From positions 62,001 to 126,000 of the forward strand of contig NZ_LMOR01000004.1 of assembly GCF_001424225.1 (NCBI RefSeq): a stretch of DNA of 64,000 nt, in the 5' to 3' direction. Position numbers and translations under genes: made by a program. The notes beneath the pieces were generated by a model, which had not been told where the DNA came from, searched no databases, and saw only the letters and a list, made by a program, of their open reading frames with translations. The first letter of the stretch is position 1. Each line of letters starts with the position of its first letter. This document shows positions 25,684 to 33,954 of the stretch, in pieces. Source of the stretch: Microbacterium sp. Leaf151 (GTDB lineage: Bacteria > Actinomycetota > Actinomycetes > Actinomycetales > Microbacteriaceae).

Positions 25684-27021
25684 TCAGCGCTTCTCGAGCT
25701 CCTCGGCCACGAGGAAGGCCAATTCCAGGCTCTGACGGTGGTTCAGGCGGGGATCGCAAAGACTCTCGTAGCGGGTCGCGAGGGTGGCTTCGTCGATCTG
25801 CTCCGAACCGCCCAGGCACTCGGTCACGTCATCGCCGGTGAGTTCGACGTGGATGCCGCCGGGGTGCGTCCCCACCGATCGGTGGGCCTCGAAGAACCCG
25901 CGCACCTCGTCGACGACGTCGTCGAAGCGACGCGTCTTGTAGCCGGTGGGGGTGGTGATCCCGTTGCCGTGCATCGGGTCGGTCACCCACAAGGGCACGG
26001 CGCCGGAGCCGCGGACGGCCTCGAGCAGCGGAGGCAGCGCGTCGCGGATCTTGCCGGCGCCCATGCGCGTGATGAACGTCAGCCGGCCCGGCTCCCGCTC
26101 GGGGTCGAGCTTGTCGATGAGTGCGAGCGCCGTCTCGGGCGTGGTCGTGGGGCCGAGCTTCACGCCGATCGGGTTGCGGATCTTCGAGAAGTAGTCGACG
26201 TGCGCGCCGTCGAGTTCGCGCGTGCGCTCGCCGATCCACTGGAAGTGCGACGAGGTGTTGTAGGCGAGCCCCGTGCGCGAGTCGATACGCGTCATGGGGC
26301 GCTCGTAGTCCATGAGCAGACCCTCGTGACCGGTGTAGAACTCCACGCGCGTCAGCTCGTCGAAGTTCGCCCCGGCGGCCTCCATGAATTTGATGGCCCG
26401 ATCGATCTCGGTGGCCATCGCCTCGTAGGCCTGATTGGCCGGGGTGCTTGCGAAGCCCTTGTTCCAGCTGTGGACCTCGCGGAGGTCGGCGAACCCGCCC
26501 TGCGTGAAAGCGCGGATGAGATTCAGGGTCGAGGCGGCCGTGTGGTAGCCCTTGAGCAGTCGCGCAGGATCGGCCCTGCGCGACGCCTCGGTGAAGTCGT
26601 AGCCGTTGACGATGTCGCCGCGGTACGCGGGCAGCGTCACGTCACCGCGCGTCTCGACGTCGCTCGAGCGCGGCTTGGCGAACTGGCCGGCCATGCGGCC
26701 CATCTTCACCACGGGCATCGAGGCGCCGTAGGTGAGGACGACCGCCATCTGGAGCACCGTCTTGATGCGGTTGCGGATCTGCTCGGCGGTCGCGCCGGCG
26801 AACGTCTCGGCGCAGTCACCGCCCTGCAGGAGGAATGCCTGACCTGCGGCGGCGCGCGCGAGACGGTCGCGGAGGTTGTCGACCTCGCCGGCGAAGACCA
26901 GCGGCGGGAGGGTCGCCAGCTCTGCGGATGCCGCGGCGACCGCGCCCTCGTCATACCACTGGGGCTGCTGCTTGATGGGCAGGGATCGCCAATGGTCGAG
27001 GTCGTGGAGCTGCTGATTCAC
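25684..27021 (-). CDS. aroG: Class II 3-deoxy-D-arabino-heptulosonate-7-phosphate synthase
   Basis: A 445-residue plant-type DAHP synthase, first enzyme of the shikimate pathway (phosphoenolpyruvate plus erythrose 4-phosphate). Landmarks: LPPLVFAGEVDNLRDRLARAA, FLLQGGDCAETFAG, VVKMGRMAGQFAKPRS, YHTAASTLNLIRAFTQGGFADL, YTGHEGLLMDYE, NPIGVKLGPTT, RMGAGKIRDALP, WVTDPMHGNG and GGIHVELTGDDVTECLGG. GTG start. TAGACT lies exactly 6 bases upstream and contains the stop codon of the acyltransferase gene, so aroG probably has its own leaderless transcript. Confidence 0.96.
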   Translation of the reverse strand: MNQQLHDLDHWRSLPIKQQPQWYDEGAVAAASAELATLPPLVFAGEVDNLRDRLARAAAGQAFLLQGGDCAETFAGATAEQIRNRIKTVLQMAVVLTYGASMPVVKMGRMAGQFAKPRSSDVETRGDVTLPAYRGDIVNGYDFTEASRRADPARLLKGYHTAASTLNLIRAFTQGGFADLREVHSWNKGFASTPANQAYEAMATEIDRAIKFMEAAGANFDELTRVEFYTGHEGLLMDYERPMTRIDSRTGLAYNTSSHFQWIGERTRELDGAHVDYFSKIRNPIGVKLGPTTTPETALALIDKLDPEREPGRLTFITRMGAGKIRDALPPLLEAVRGSGAVPLWVTDPMHGNGITTPTGYKTRRFDDVVDEVRGFFEAHRSVGTHPGGIHVELTGDDVTECLGGSEQIDEATLATRYESLCDPRLNHRQSLELAFLVAEELEKR

Positions 27022-27027
27022 TCCTGA

Positions 27028-27033
27028 AGTCTA
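27028..27033 (-). promoter_or_regulatory. aroG -10 hexamer embedding the upstream stop codon
   Basis: TAGACT on the minus strand ends 6 bases before the aroG GTG. Its first three bases (27033-27031) are also the TAG stop of the PlsC-type gene. Confidence 0.55.
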
Positions 27034-27744
27034 GTGGCGGGACGCGGGCGTCTTCGCCGCCTGCGCCGTGGCCAGACGGTCCTTCACCGTCGAGGCGTAG
27101 ACGTCTTCGTAACGCTGCTCTCCGAGGCGCTGGAGCGCCACCATGATCTCGTCGGTGACCGAGCGCAGCACGTAACGGTCGCCCTCCATGCCCTCGAACC
27201 GCGAGAAGTCCAACGGCTCGCCGATGACGATTCCGACCCGCCCGACACGTGGCAGGCGCTGACCGATCGGCATGACGGCACCGGTGTCGACCATGACGAC
27301 CGGCACGACCGGCACGCGGGCCTCGAGCGCCATGCGGGCGATTCCCGTGCGGCCTCGGTAGAGGGTGCCGTCAGGGCTGCGGGTGCCCTCGGGGTAGATG
27401 CCGAGCAGTTCCCCACGGCCGAGCACGCCGAGGCCCGTGTTGAGCGAGGCCTCCGACGCCTTGCCGCCGGATCGGTCGATGGGCAGCTGCCCCGTCGCGG
27501 TGAAGAACATCCGCGTCGCCCAGCCCTTGATGCCCTTGCCGGTGAAGTAGTCGCTCTTGGCGAGGAACGCCATGCGACGGTCGATCATGAGCGGCAGGAA
27601 GATCGAATCGGAGAACGACAGATGGTTGCTGGCGAGGATCGCCGCCCCCTCGGTCGGGATGTTTCGCCGCCCCACCATCCACGGGCGGAAGATCGCTTTG
27701 ATGACGGGCCCGATGACCACGTACTTCATCAGCCAGTAGAACAT
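27031..27744 (-). CDS. 1-acylglycerol-3-phosphate acyltransferase (PlsC type)
   Basis: A 237-residue membrane-associated acyltransferase that adds the second acyl chain in phosphatidate synthesis. The catalytic NHxxxxD motif (SNHLSFSDS, H41, D46), FxxR-type GQLPIDR, the glycerophosphate-binding YPEGTRSPDG (E119-R122) and VPVVPV motifs are all present, with a hydrophobic N terminus. ATG at 27742-27744, 2 bases after the glucokinase stop, so the two form an operon. The stop codon lies inside the -10 of aroG. Confidence 0.93.
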   Translation of the reverse strand: MFYWLMKYVVIGPVIKAIFRPWMVGRRNIPTEGAAILASNHLSFSDSIFLPLMIDRRMAFLAKSDYFTGKGIKGWATRMFFTATGQLPIDRSGGKASEASLNTGLGVLGRGELLGIYPEGTRSPDGTLYRGRTGIARMALEARVPVVPVVMVDTGAVMPIGQRLPRVGRVGIVIGEPLDFSRFEGMEGDRYVLRSVTDEIMVALQRLGEQRYEDVYASTVKDRLATAQAAKTPASRH

Positions 27745-27746
27745 CG

Positions 27747-28682
27747 TCAGCGCTCCTTACCGGCGAGGTCGGCGACCCCGATGAGGCCGGCGTCGTTGCC
27801 CAGACGGGCGATGGCGAATTCGGCGACCGGACGCTCACCGTACCCCGGGAGCGACGTCTCGTAGGCGAGCTTCACCGGGGCGAGCAGGTCGGCGCCCAGC
27901 TGTGCGACGCCGCCGCCGATGACGAACAGCTCGGGATCGAGCACGGCCTGGAAGCCGCCGCACGCCTCGCCGAGAGCGGTGGCGACGCGGCGGAGGGCCT
28001 CGACCGCGCCCGGGTCGCCGGCGAGCACGAGTCGTGAGACGGCGGGCCCGGGGATGGCGCCCTTCTCTTCGCGGATCGCGGCCAGGGCCGCCCCGATTCC
28101 ACCCTCGTCGGCGATCGCGTTCGCCTCACGCTGCAGGGCGCGACCCGAGGCGTACTGCTCCAGGCATCCGTTCTGCCCGCACCCGCAGGGGTGCCCGCCG
28201 CGCACGAAGCGCATGTGGCCGAGCTCGCCGCCGATGCCGTGGCCGCCGCGGAAGAGTTCACCCGCGCTGACGACGGCACCGCCGACACCGGTGCCCATGG
28301 TGAGCATGACCATGTCGTGAACGCCCTGACCGGCCCCGAAGCGGTACTCGCCCCAGCCTGCCGCGTTGGCGTCGTTCTCGATCGTGACGGGTGCGTCGAG
28401 GCGTTGCTCGAGGCGGGCGCGCAACGGTTCGTCGCGCCAGTCGATGTTGGGGGCGTAGATGACGGTGCTGCGATCGAGGCTGATGAAGCCGGCCGCCGCG
28501 ACACCGATCGCGTGGATGTCGTGCGCGCGGCGCAGGTGGTCGGCCATGTCGACCACGGCATCCACGAGGGCGGCGGGGTCGATGGGGGTGTCGACGCGGA
28601 GCTTCTCGATGATGGTGCCGTCGTCGTCGACGACGCCTCCCGCGATCTTCGTGCCCCCGATGTCGATGCCGACGTTCTGCAC
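27747..28682 (-). CDS. glk: ROK-family glucokinase
   Basis: A 311-residue ROK kinase. Motifs: N-terminal ATP loop VGIDIGGTKIAGGVVD, VTIENDANAAGWGEYRFGAG, the second phosphate loop LTMGTGVGGAVVS, the ROK signature GELGHMRFVRGGHPCGCGQNGCLEQYASG with the zinc-binding CxCxxxxC cluster, and FVIGGGVAQLG. These match actinobacterial GlkA, which phosphorylates glucose with ATP. Start: GTG at 28680-28682 with GGGAG upstream; a longer frame from 28802 lacks conserved residues and overlaps the divergent promoter. The acyl-CoA ligase gene is divergent. Confidence 0.92.
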   Translation of the reverse strand: MQNVGIDIGGTKIAGGVVDDDGTIIEKLRVDTPIDPAALVDAVVDMADHLRRAHDIHAIGVAAAGFISLDRSTVIYAPNIDWRDEPLRARLEQRLDAPVTIENDANAAGWGEYRFGAGQGVHDMVMLTMGTGVGGAVVSAGELFRGGHGIGGELGHMRFVRGGHPCGCGQNGCLEQYASGRALQREANAIADEGGIGAALAAIREEKGAIPGPAVSRLVLAGDPGAVEALRRVATALGEACGGFQAVLDPELFVIGGGVAQLGADLLAPVKLAYETSLPGYGERPVAEFAIARLGNDAGLIGVADLAGKER

Positions 28683-28840
28683 CGTGCTCCCTTCCGGGCC
28701 GACCGAGCGGCTCGGCCCGGTGAAGTCTAGCCATGCCGCGTGCGCGGCGCGGGACACCGCGTCCCGGTGTGGCCGGAAACCGTGCGGATAGACTCGACGC
28801 ACCGCTCGACGTTCTTTCCGGTGCCGAAGGAGTTACCGTG

Positions 28841-30664
28841 ATGCAGTTCGACCTCCCCCTCATCGTCCCCGCAGACCCGGATGCCAACGCGTCCGACCTG
28901 CTGGCCGACCGTGTTCGGGCGACCCCCGACCGTCCCCTGTTCGCCGTCCCCGATGCCGACGGCTGGCGTGACGTGACCGCTGCCGAATTCGAGCGTCAGG
29001 TGATCGTCCTGGCGAAGGGATTCGTCGCCGCGGGAGTGCAGCCGGGAGAGAAAGTCGCCTTCATCGCGCGCACGACGTACGACTGGACGCTCGTGGACTT
29101 CGCGCTGTTCTACGCCGGGGCCGTGATGGTGCCGGTGTACGAGACGAGCTCCCCCGCGCAGATCTCGTGGATCCTTGCGGATTCGGGCGCCATTGCCGTC
29201 GTGCTCGAGTCGGCCGACCATGCCGAGCGGCTCGACGAGGTGCGCAGCGACGTCCCCCTCGTGCGCGAGGTGTGGGCCATGCACGCGGGCGACCTCGACA
29301 GGCTCGTGGCGGGGGGTACGCACATCACCGACGAAGAGATCGAGCGGCGCCGTCACCTCGCGAAGGCGTCGGACGTGGCCACCCTCATCTACACCTCGGG
29401 CTCGACCGGGCGTCCCAAAGGTTGCGTGCTGGTGCACAGCAACTTCGTCGAGCTGGCGCGCAACTCGGCGAAGGCGTTGCACGAGGTCGTCGAGACGCAG
29501 GGGGCTTCCACGCTGCTCTTCATCACGACGGCTCACGTGTTCGCGCGGTTCATCTCGCTGTTGAACGTGCACGCCGGCGTGAAGACGGGCCACCAGCCCG
29601 ACACGAAGCAGCTCCTTCCCGCGCTCGGCTCGTTCCAGCCGACGTTCCTCCTCGCCGTTCCGCGCGTGTTCGAGAAGGTGTACAACTCCGCCGAGCAGAA
29701 GGCCGAGGCGGGCGGCAAGGGCAAGATCTTCCGCGCGGCCGCGGACGCCGCGATCGAGCACTCGCAGCGCCTGCAGGACGGCAAGAAGATCCCGCTCGGA
29801 CTCAAGCTCAAGTTCGCTCTCTTCGACAGGCTCGTCTACTCCAAGCTCCGGGATGCCATGGGTGGCCGCGTCGTCTACGCGGTGTCGGGATCCGCCCCGC
29901 TCGGCCCGCGTCTGGGCCACTTCTTCCGGAGCCTCGGCGTCGTCATCCTCGAGGGGTACGGCCTCACCGAGACCACCGCACCCGCCACGGTGAACCTGGC
30001 CACGAAGTCCAAGATCGGCACCGTCGGCCCCGTGCTGCCGGGCGTCGGCGTGCGGCTCGCCGACGACGGCGAGATCCAGGTACGCGGCATCAACGTCTTC
30101 CGCGAATACTGGCAGAACCCCGAGGCCACGGCCGAGGCGTTCGACGGCGAGTGGTTCAAGACCGGCGACATCGGAGCGTTCGACAACGACGGGTTCCTCA
30201 CGATCACGGGTCGTAAGAAGGAGATCATCGTCACCGCCGGCGGCAAGAACGTCGCCCCCGCGGCTCTCGAGGATCCGATCCGCGCCAACCCGATCGTCGG
30301 ACAGGTCGTCGTGGTGGGTGATCACAAGCCCTTCATCGCGGCGCTGGTGACCCTCGACTCCGAGATGCTGCCGACGTGGCTCGCCAACAACGGCCTTCCC
30401 TCCGACATGTCTCTCGCCGACGCCGCCGAGAACGACAAGGTACGCGCCGAGGTGCAGGGTGCCGTCGACCGCGCCAACACCCGCGTGTCGCGTGCGGAGT
30501 CGATCCGCAAGTTCACGATCCTCCCCACCGAGTGGACCGAGGCCAGCGGACACCTGACACCCAAGATGAGCATCAAGCGCAACGTCATCGTGTCCGACTA
30601 CGCCGACGCCATCGAGGACCTCTACGCCGTGCCGGTGAACACGACAAACGTGTCGCTGCCCTGA
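28841..30664 (+). CDS. AMP-dependent long-chain acyl-CoA synthetase (FadD15-like)
   Basis: A 607-residue ANL-superfamily adenylating enzyme that activates fatty acids as acyl-AMP and then acyl-CoA. Motifs: P-loop TLIYTSGSTGRPKGCVLVH, acyl-binding gate region, VSGSAPLGPRLGHFF, EGYGLTETTAPATVN, GEWFKTGDIGAFDNDGFLTITGRKKEIIVTAGGKNVAP (hinge and A8), and a conserved lysine near the end (LTPKMSIKRN). ATG at 28841 follows GTG in frame; AAGGAG lies 9 bases upstream of the ATG. A TAGACT box at 28789-28794 is a likely -10. Ends with a strong terminator. Confidence 0.93.
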   Translation: MQFDLPLIVPADPDANASDLLADRVRATPDRPLFAVPDADGWRDVTAAEFERQVIVLAKGFVAAGVQPGEKVAFIARTTYDWTLVDFALFYAGAVMVPVYETSSPAQISWILADSGAIAVVLESADHAERLDEVRSDVPLVREVWAMHAGDLDRLVAGGTHITDEEIERRRHLAKASDVATLIYTSGSTGRPKGCVLVHSNFVELARNSAKALHEVVETQGASTLLFITTAHVFARFISLLNVHAGVKTGHQPDTKQLLPALGSFQPTFLLAVPRVFEKVYNSAEQKAEAGGKGKIFRAAADAAIEHSQRLQDGKKIPLGLKLKFALFDRLVYSKLRDAMGGRVVYAVSGSAPLGPRLGHFFRSLGVVILEGYGLTETTAPATVNLATKSKIGTVGPVLPGVGVRLADDGEIQVRGINVFREYWQNPEATAEAFDGEWFKTGDIGAFDNDGFLTITGRKKEIIVTAGGKNVAPAALEDPIRANPIVGQVVVVGDHKPFIAALVTLDSEMLPTWLANNGLPSDMSLADAAENDKVRAEVQGAVDRANTRVSRAESIRKFTILPTEWTEASGHLTPKMSIKRNVIVSDYADAIEDLYAVPVNTTNVSLP

Positions 30665-30675
30665 CGCGAACGACG

Positions 30676-30706
30676 ACGGCCCGGTCCCCCCGCGGGGCCG
30701 GGCCGT
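30676..30706 (+). terminator. Terminator of the acyl-CoA synthetase gene
   Basis: Arms ACGGCCCGG (30676-30684) and CCGGGCCGT (30698-30706), with further C/G pairing inside, are followed by TTTCGTG, 12 bases after the stop. Confidence 0.8.
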
Positions 30707-30807
30707 TTCGTGTCACCAGACCAGGGCGGACGACGGGGACAGGGCGACCAGCCGCACGTCAGCCTCTCCTGGGCCCGCAGCCTGTTCGCGTGACGCGACT
30801 CTGGAGG

Positions 30808-31299
30808 TCAGAACCAATCGCTCTCGCGCACCTGGCGCATCGCCTCACGACGCGTGTCGGCGGGCAGGCGCGAGAGATACAGCATCCCGTCGAGGTGATC
30901 GGTTTCGTGCTGGAGCGCCTGCGCCAGCAACCCCTCGCCCTCGAGCACGACCTCCGCGCCGTCGAGGTCGACGCCCACGACCTTCGCCCACGGGTAACGG
31001 ATGGCATCGTGCCAGAGACCCGGGACCGAGAGGCATCCCTCCCCCACCGCCTCCGGCTCGCCGCGCGTCTCGACGAGCACGGGGTTCAGCACGTAGCCGA
31101 CGTCGCCGTCGATGTTGTAGCTGAAGGCCCGGAGGCCCACCCCGATCTGGGGGGCGGCCACCCCGGCCCGACCGGGCAGCTCGACGGTGTCGATGAGGTC
31201 CTGCACGAGAGCACGGACACCGTCGTCGATCCGACCGATGGGCGTACTGACGGCGCGCAGAACCGGGTCGCCGAACAAGCGGATCGGACGCACGGTCAT
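30808..31299 (-). CDS. def: Peptide deformylase
   Basis: A 163-residue metalloprotease that removes the N-formyl group from new proteins. The three signature motifs are GVAAPQIG (46-53), EGCLSVPG (C89) and QHETDHLDG (H131, E132, H135); Cys and the two His bind the metal. Length is usual for a short actinobacterial form. The ATG overlaps the stop of the MinD-like ATPase gene (ATGA), so def is translated from the same message as that ATPase. Confidence 0.95.
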   Translation of the reverse strand: MTVRPIRLFGDPVLRAVSTPIGRIDDGVRALVQDLIDTVELPGRAGVAAPQIGVGLRAFSYNIDGDVGYVLNPVLVETRGEPEAVGEGCLSVPGLWHDAIRYPWAKVVGVDLDGAEVVLEGEGLLAQALQHETDHLDGMLYLSRLPADTRREAMRQVRESDWF

Positions 31300-33908
31300 G
31301 CGGCGGCCGCCGGGGATCGCAGCCCCTCGACCACGGCCGCGGCGAGCTCGCGCGCCGCCTGCCTGGTCGAGGGCTGCAGGTCGCGGAAGGTGATGGCGCT
31401 GCCCGCGGCGATGCGGGCGTCGTACGGCATCCGGATGACGGTGCGCACCCGCGAGCGGAAGTGCGCCTCGAGTTCGCTCTCGCGTACGAGAGGGGCGCCC
31501 GGCCGCGAATTGTTCAGGACCACCACGGCGTCGCGCACGCGCGCGGCGTACCCGTTGGTCTCGAGCCAGGTGAGGGTTTCGGACGCGAGGCGGGCCTCGT
31601 CGACGGAGAGCCCCGCGACGATCACGACGGTGTGGGCGAGTTCGAGGGTCGCCCCCATCACCGAGTGCACGATGCCCGTGCCGGTGTCGGTCAGCACGAT
31701 CGAGTAGTAGTGCGCGGCCACGTCGGCGACGCGTCGGTAGTCGTCGTCGCTGAACGCCTCCGACACCCGCGGATCGGCATCGGATGCCAGCACGTCGAGG
31801 CGTGTGGCGTCACGGGCCACGATCGAGGAGACGTCGTGGTAGCCGGCGACCTCGTCGTGGGAGCGCACGAGATCGCGCACGGTGCGGCCGTTCGGACGAC
31901 CCACCCGGTCGGCGAGCGTGCCGCGGTCGGGGTTGGCGTCGACGGCGATGATGCGGTCGTCGCGGGCATCGGCGAGGGCCATTCCCAACAGCGACGTGAC
32001 GGTGGTCTTGCCGACGCCACCCTTGCGCGAAAGCACCGGCACGAATCGCGCGCCACCGGAGAGGGGCGCGGCGATGCGCTGGTCGAGGTCTTTGCGATCA
32101 CGGGCACGGCGCCCGTCGCCGAGATTGATGCGGTGTCCGGACACCGAATAGACGAGCTGCTGCCAGAGTCCCTCGGGCTCGGGCTTGGAGATCTGGCGAG
32201 GATCGAGCAGACGGTCTGCGGTCAGCAGGTCGGAGCTCTCGCGGGCGTCGTCGATCTCGCCGATGCGCTTCGACGTCAGCGTGACCTCGGGCGCGGGCGT
32301 GCGGACGCGTTCCATCGCGTGCGCGCGGTCGACGCGCGCGGCCTCGTCGGCGGCGCGTGCGGCCTCATCGGCCTGGTGCGCGCCTCGGCGCGTGAGCGGA
32401 AGGGTGCCGATCGCCCCCGTCGCCGCGCGCTCGGCGCGGGTGGCGGGCACGGACCCGGTCGTGGGCGCCGCGTCGGATGCGGCCGCAACGGGGCCGGTCG
32501 CGGGAGCGGTCACCGACGCGGGAGCGTCACCGGTCGAAGGAGCCGCCTCCGTGGGGGTGGGTACCGGGCCGGTCGACGCGGCGCCGGTGCGCTGCGGTGC
32601 CGGGTGCGTCGTCGCCGACGGTCCCGCGCTCGCCGATGCGGTCGCCTCCACCCCGGGGGCTTCTTCGTCGGATGCCATGTCGTCCTCCTCCGGGGCCGTT
32701 GCCGACCCGCTTGCGGGTTCGTCCGTCTCGACCGCGGAGGCGGACACGGCGTCGTCGTCGTCGGTGCGGCTCCGGTCGGAAGCCGGAACCCACGGCGCGT
32801 GGGTGAGAGCGGTGCCGCCTGCCGCGGCATCCCGAACCGCGGGTGCACCCGAAGGCTCAGGGGCTTGCTCGAGGCCGTGCGCGCTCTCCGGCAGCGGGAC
32901 GTCGGTCACGCCGGCTGCGGGGACCTCGTCGGGATCGGCGGCGTCGGCCTCGAACAGCTCGACATCGTCGACGATCTCGGCGTCGCGCAGGTCGGCCGCG
33001 CGGACGTCTTCTCGCGTACCGGCGTGATCGAAGCCGACAGCGTCTCGGCCGGGCTCGGGGGCCGCGTCGTGACCGCCGTCGCGCTGGTCGGCGTCATGGG
33101 GAGCCTCCGCCTCGTGCCTGGACTCCTCCTGGTGGGCGTGCGCCGTGTGGGCGCCCGTGCCGGAAGAATCCCCGTACTCGGCGGCTTCCGGCTCGTGGGC
33201 GTCGTTCACGTCGAGGTGCTCAGCGTCATACGCCTCGGCGTCCTCGGCGACGTGCGCGCCCGCGTGCTCGGCCTCGTGCGTCTCGGCGTGCGCGACGGCG
33301 TCATCCGCGTCGTGGGTCTCGGTGTGCCCGACCCCGTGCGCGTCGACGTCGTTCTCGGCGTCGCGGGGATCGGCGTGCTCGGAGTCGGACGTACCGGCGT
33401 TCCCCGCGTCGTGCGTCTCGGTGTTCTCCGCGTCGTGCGTCTCGGCGTGCGCGACGTCGTCCGTCTCCGCGTTCTCGGCATCCCCGACGTGCGGGTACCG
33501 GGTCTCGGCGCCGTGCTCGTCGTCGACGAGCTCGGCATCCTGCACATCGTGGTTCTCGTCGCCGTACGTCGATGCGGTGTCGTCGGAGCCGTCGTGGGGC
33601 TCGAGGATGATGTCGCCGGTGGGCAGCAGTTCGACGTGGTGCACCTGGGCGATCTCGCGATCGCTGTTGTCGGAGCGTCGCTCGTACGGGGTGTCGAGGA
33701 GGGGACGATCGGGGTCGTCGATGGGAATCTCGTCTTCGATCACGTCGTCGTCGATGTCGTCGTCGCCGGTCACGGGCAGGTCGACACTGACCTGAGCGAT
33801 GTGCCCACCGAGGATCGTGATGCTGGCGGTATCGAGGTTCCCGCTCTCGTCGAGGACGCCGTGCTCGGCGTTCTCGTCGGGGTTCGCGTCGGTGCGGTCG
33901 GGGGTCAC
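31296..33908 (-). CDS. Large MinD/ParA-like ATPase with an acidic His/Asp/Glu repeat N-terminal region
   Basis: An 870-residue protein. The C-terminal about 260 residues are a deviant-Walker P-loop ATPase: [57 protein letters not shown] and [22 protein letters not shown]. The first about 570 residues are low complexity: an acidic start, about 150 residues of degenerate His/Asp/Glu/Ala repeats (such as [17 protein letters not shown]), then Ala/Pro/Thr-rich sequence and a short conserved [28 protein letters not shown] at 33906-33908 with GGAG eight bases upstream is preferred to a TTG four codons earlier. The layout recalls EspI-like ATPases of ESX loci, but no ESX gene is near; function unknown. 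Confidence 0.82.
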   Translation of the reverse strand: MTPDRTDANPDENAEHGVLDESGNLDTASITILGGHIAQVSVDLPVTGDDDIDDDVIEDEIPIDDPDRPLLDTPYERRSDNSDREIAQVHHVELLPTGDIILEPHDGSDDTASTYGDENHDVQDAELVDDEHGAETRYPHVGDAENAETDDVAHAETHDAENTETHDAGNAGTSDSEHADPRDAENDVDAHGVGHTETHDADDAVAHAETHEAEHAGAHVAEDAEAYDAEHLDVNDAHEPEAAEYGDSSGTGAHTAHAHQEESRHEAEAPHDADQRDGGHDAAPEPGRDAVGFDHAGTREDVRAADLRDAEIVDDVELFEADAADPDEVPAAGVTDVPLPESAHGLEQAPEPSGAPAVRDAAAGGTALTHAPWVPASDRSRTDDDDAVSASAVETDEPASGSATAPEEDDMASDEEAPGVEATASASAGPSATTHPAPQRTGAASTGPVPTPTEAAPSTGDAPASVTAPATGPVAAASDAAPTTGSVPATRAERAATGAIGTLPLTRRGAHQADEAARAADEAARVDRAHAMERVRTPAPEVTLTSKRIGEIDDARESSDLLTADRLLDPRQISKPEPEGLWQQLVYSVSGHRINLGDGRRARDRKDLDQRIAAPLSGGARFVPVLSRKGGVGKTTVTSLLGMALADARDDRIIAVDANPDRGTLADRVGRPNGRTVRDLVRSHDEVAGYHDVSSIVARDATRLDVLASDADPRVSEAFSDDDYRRVADVAAHYYSIVLTDTGTGIVHSVMGATLELAHTVVIVAGLSVDEARLASETLTWLETNGYAARVRDAVVVLNNSRPGAPLVRESELEAHFRSRVRTVIRMPYDARIAAGSAITFRDLQPSTRQAARELAAAVVEGLRSPAAAA

Positions 33909-33924
33909 TGCAGTCTCCAAACGG

Positions 33925-33949
33925 GAAGAGGGCGCGAAAGCGCCCCCTC
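33925..33949 (-). terminator. Hairpin between pyc and the MinD-like ATPase gene
   Basis: GGCGC and GCGCC around a GAAA-type loop, extended by GAG/CTC with a small bulge, lie 6 bases after the pyc stop. It probably ends or weakens pyc transcription. Confidence 0.45.
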
Positions 33950-33954
33950 CCAGG

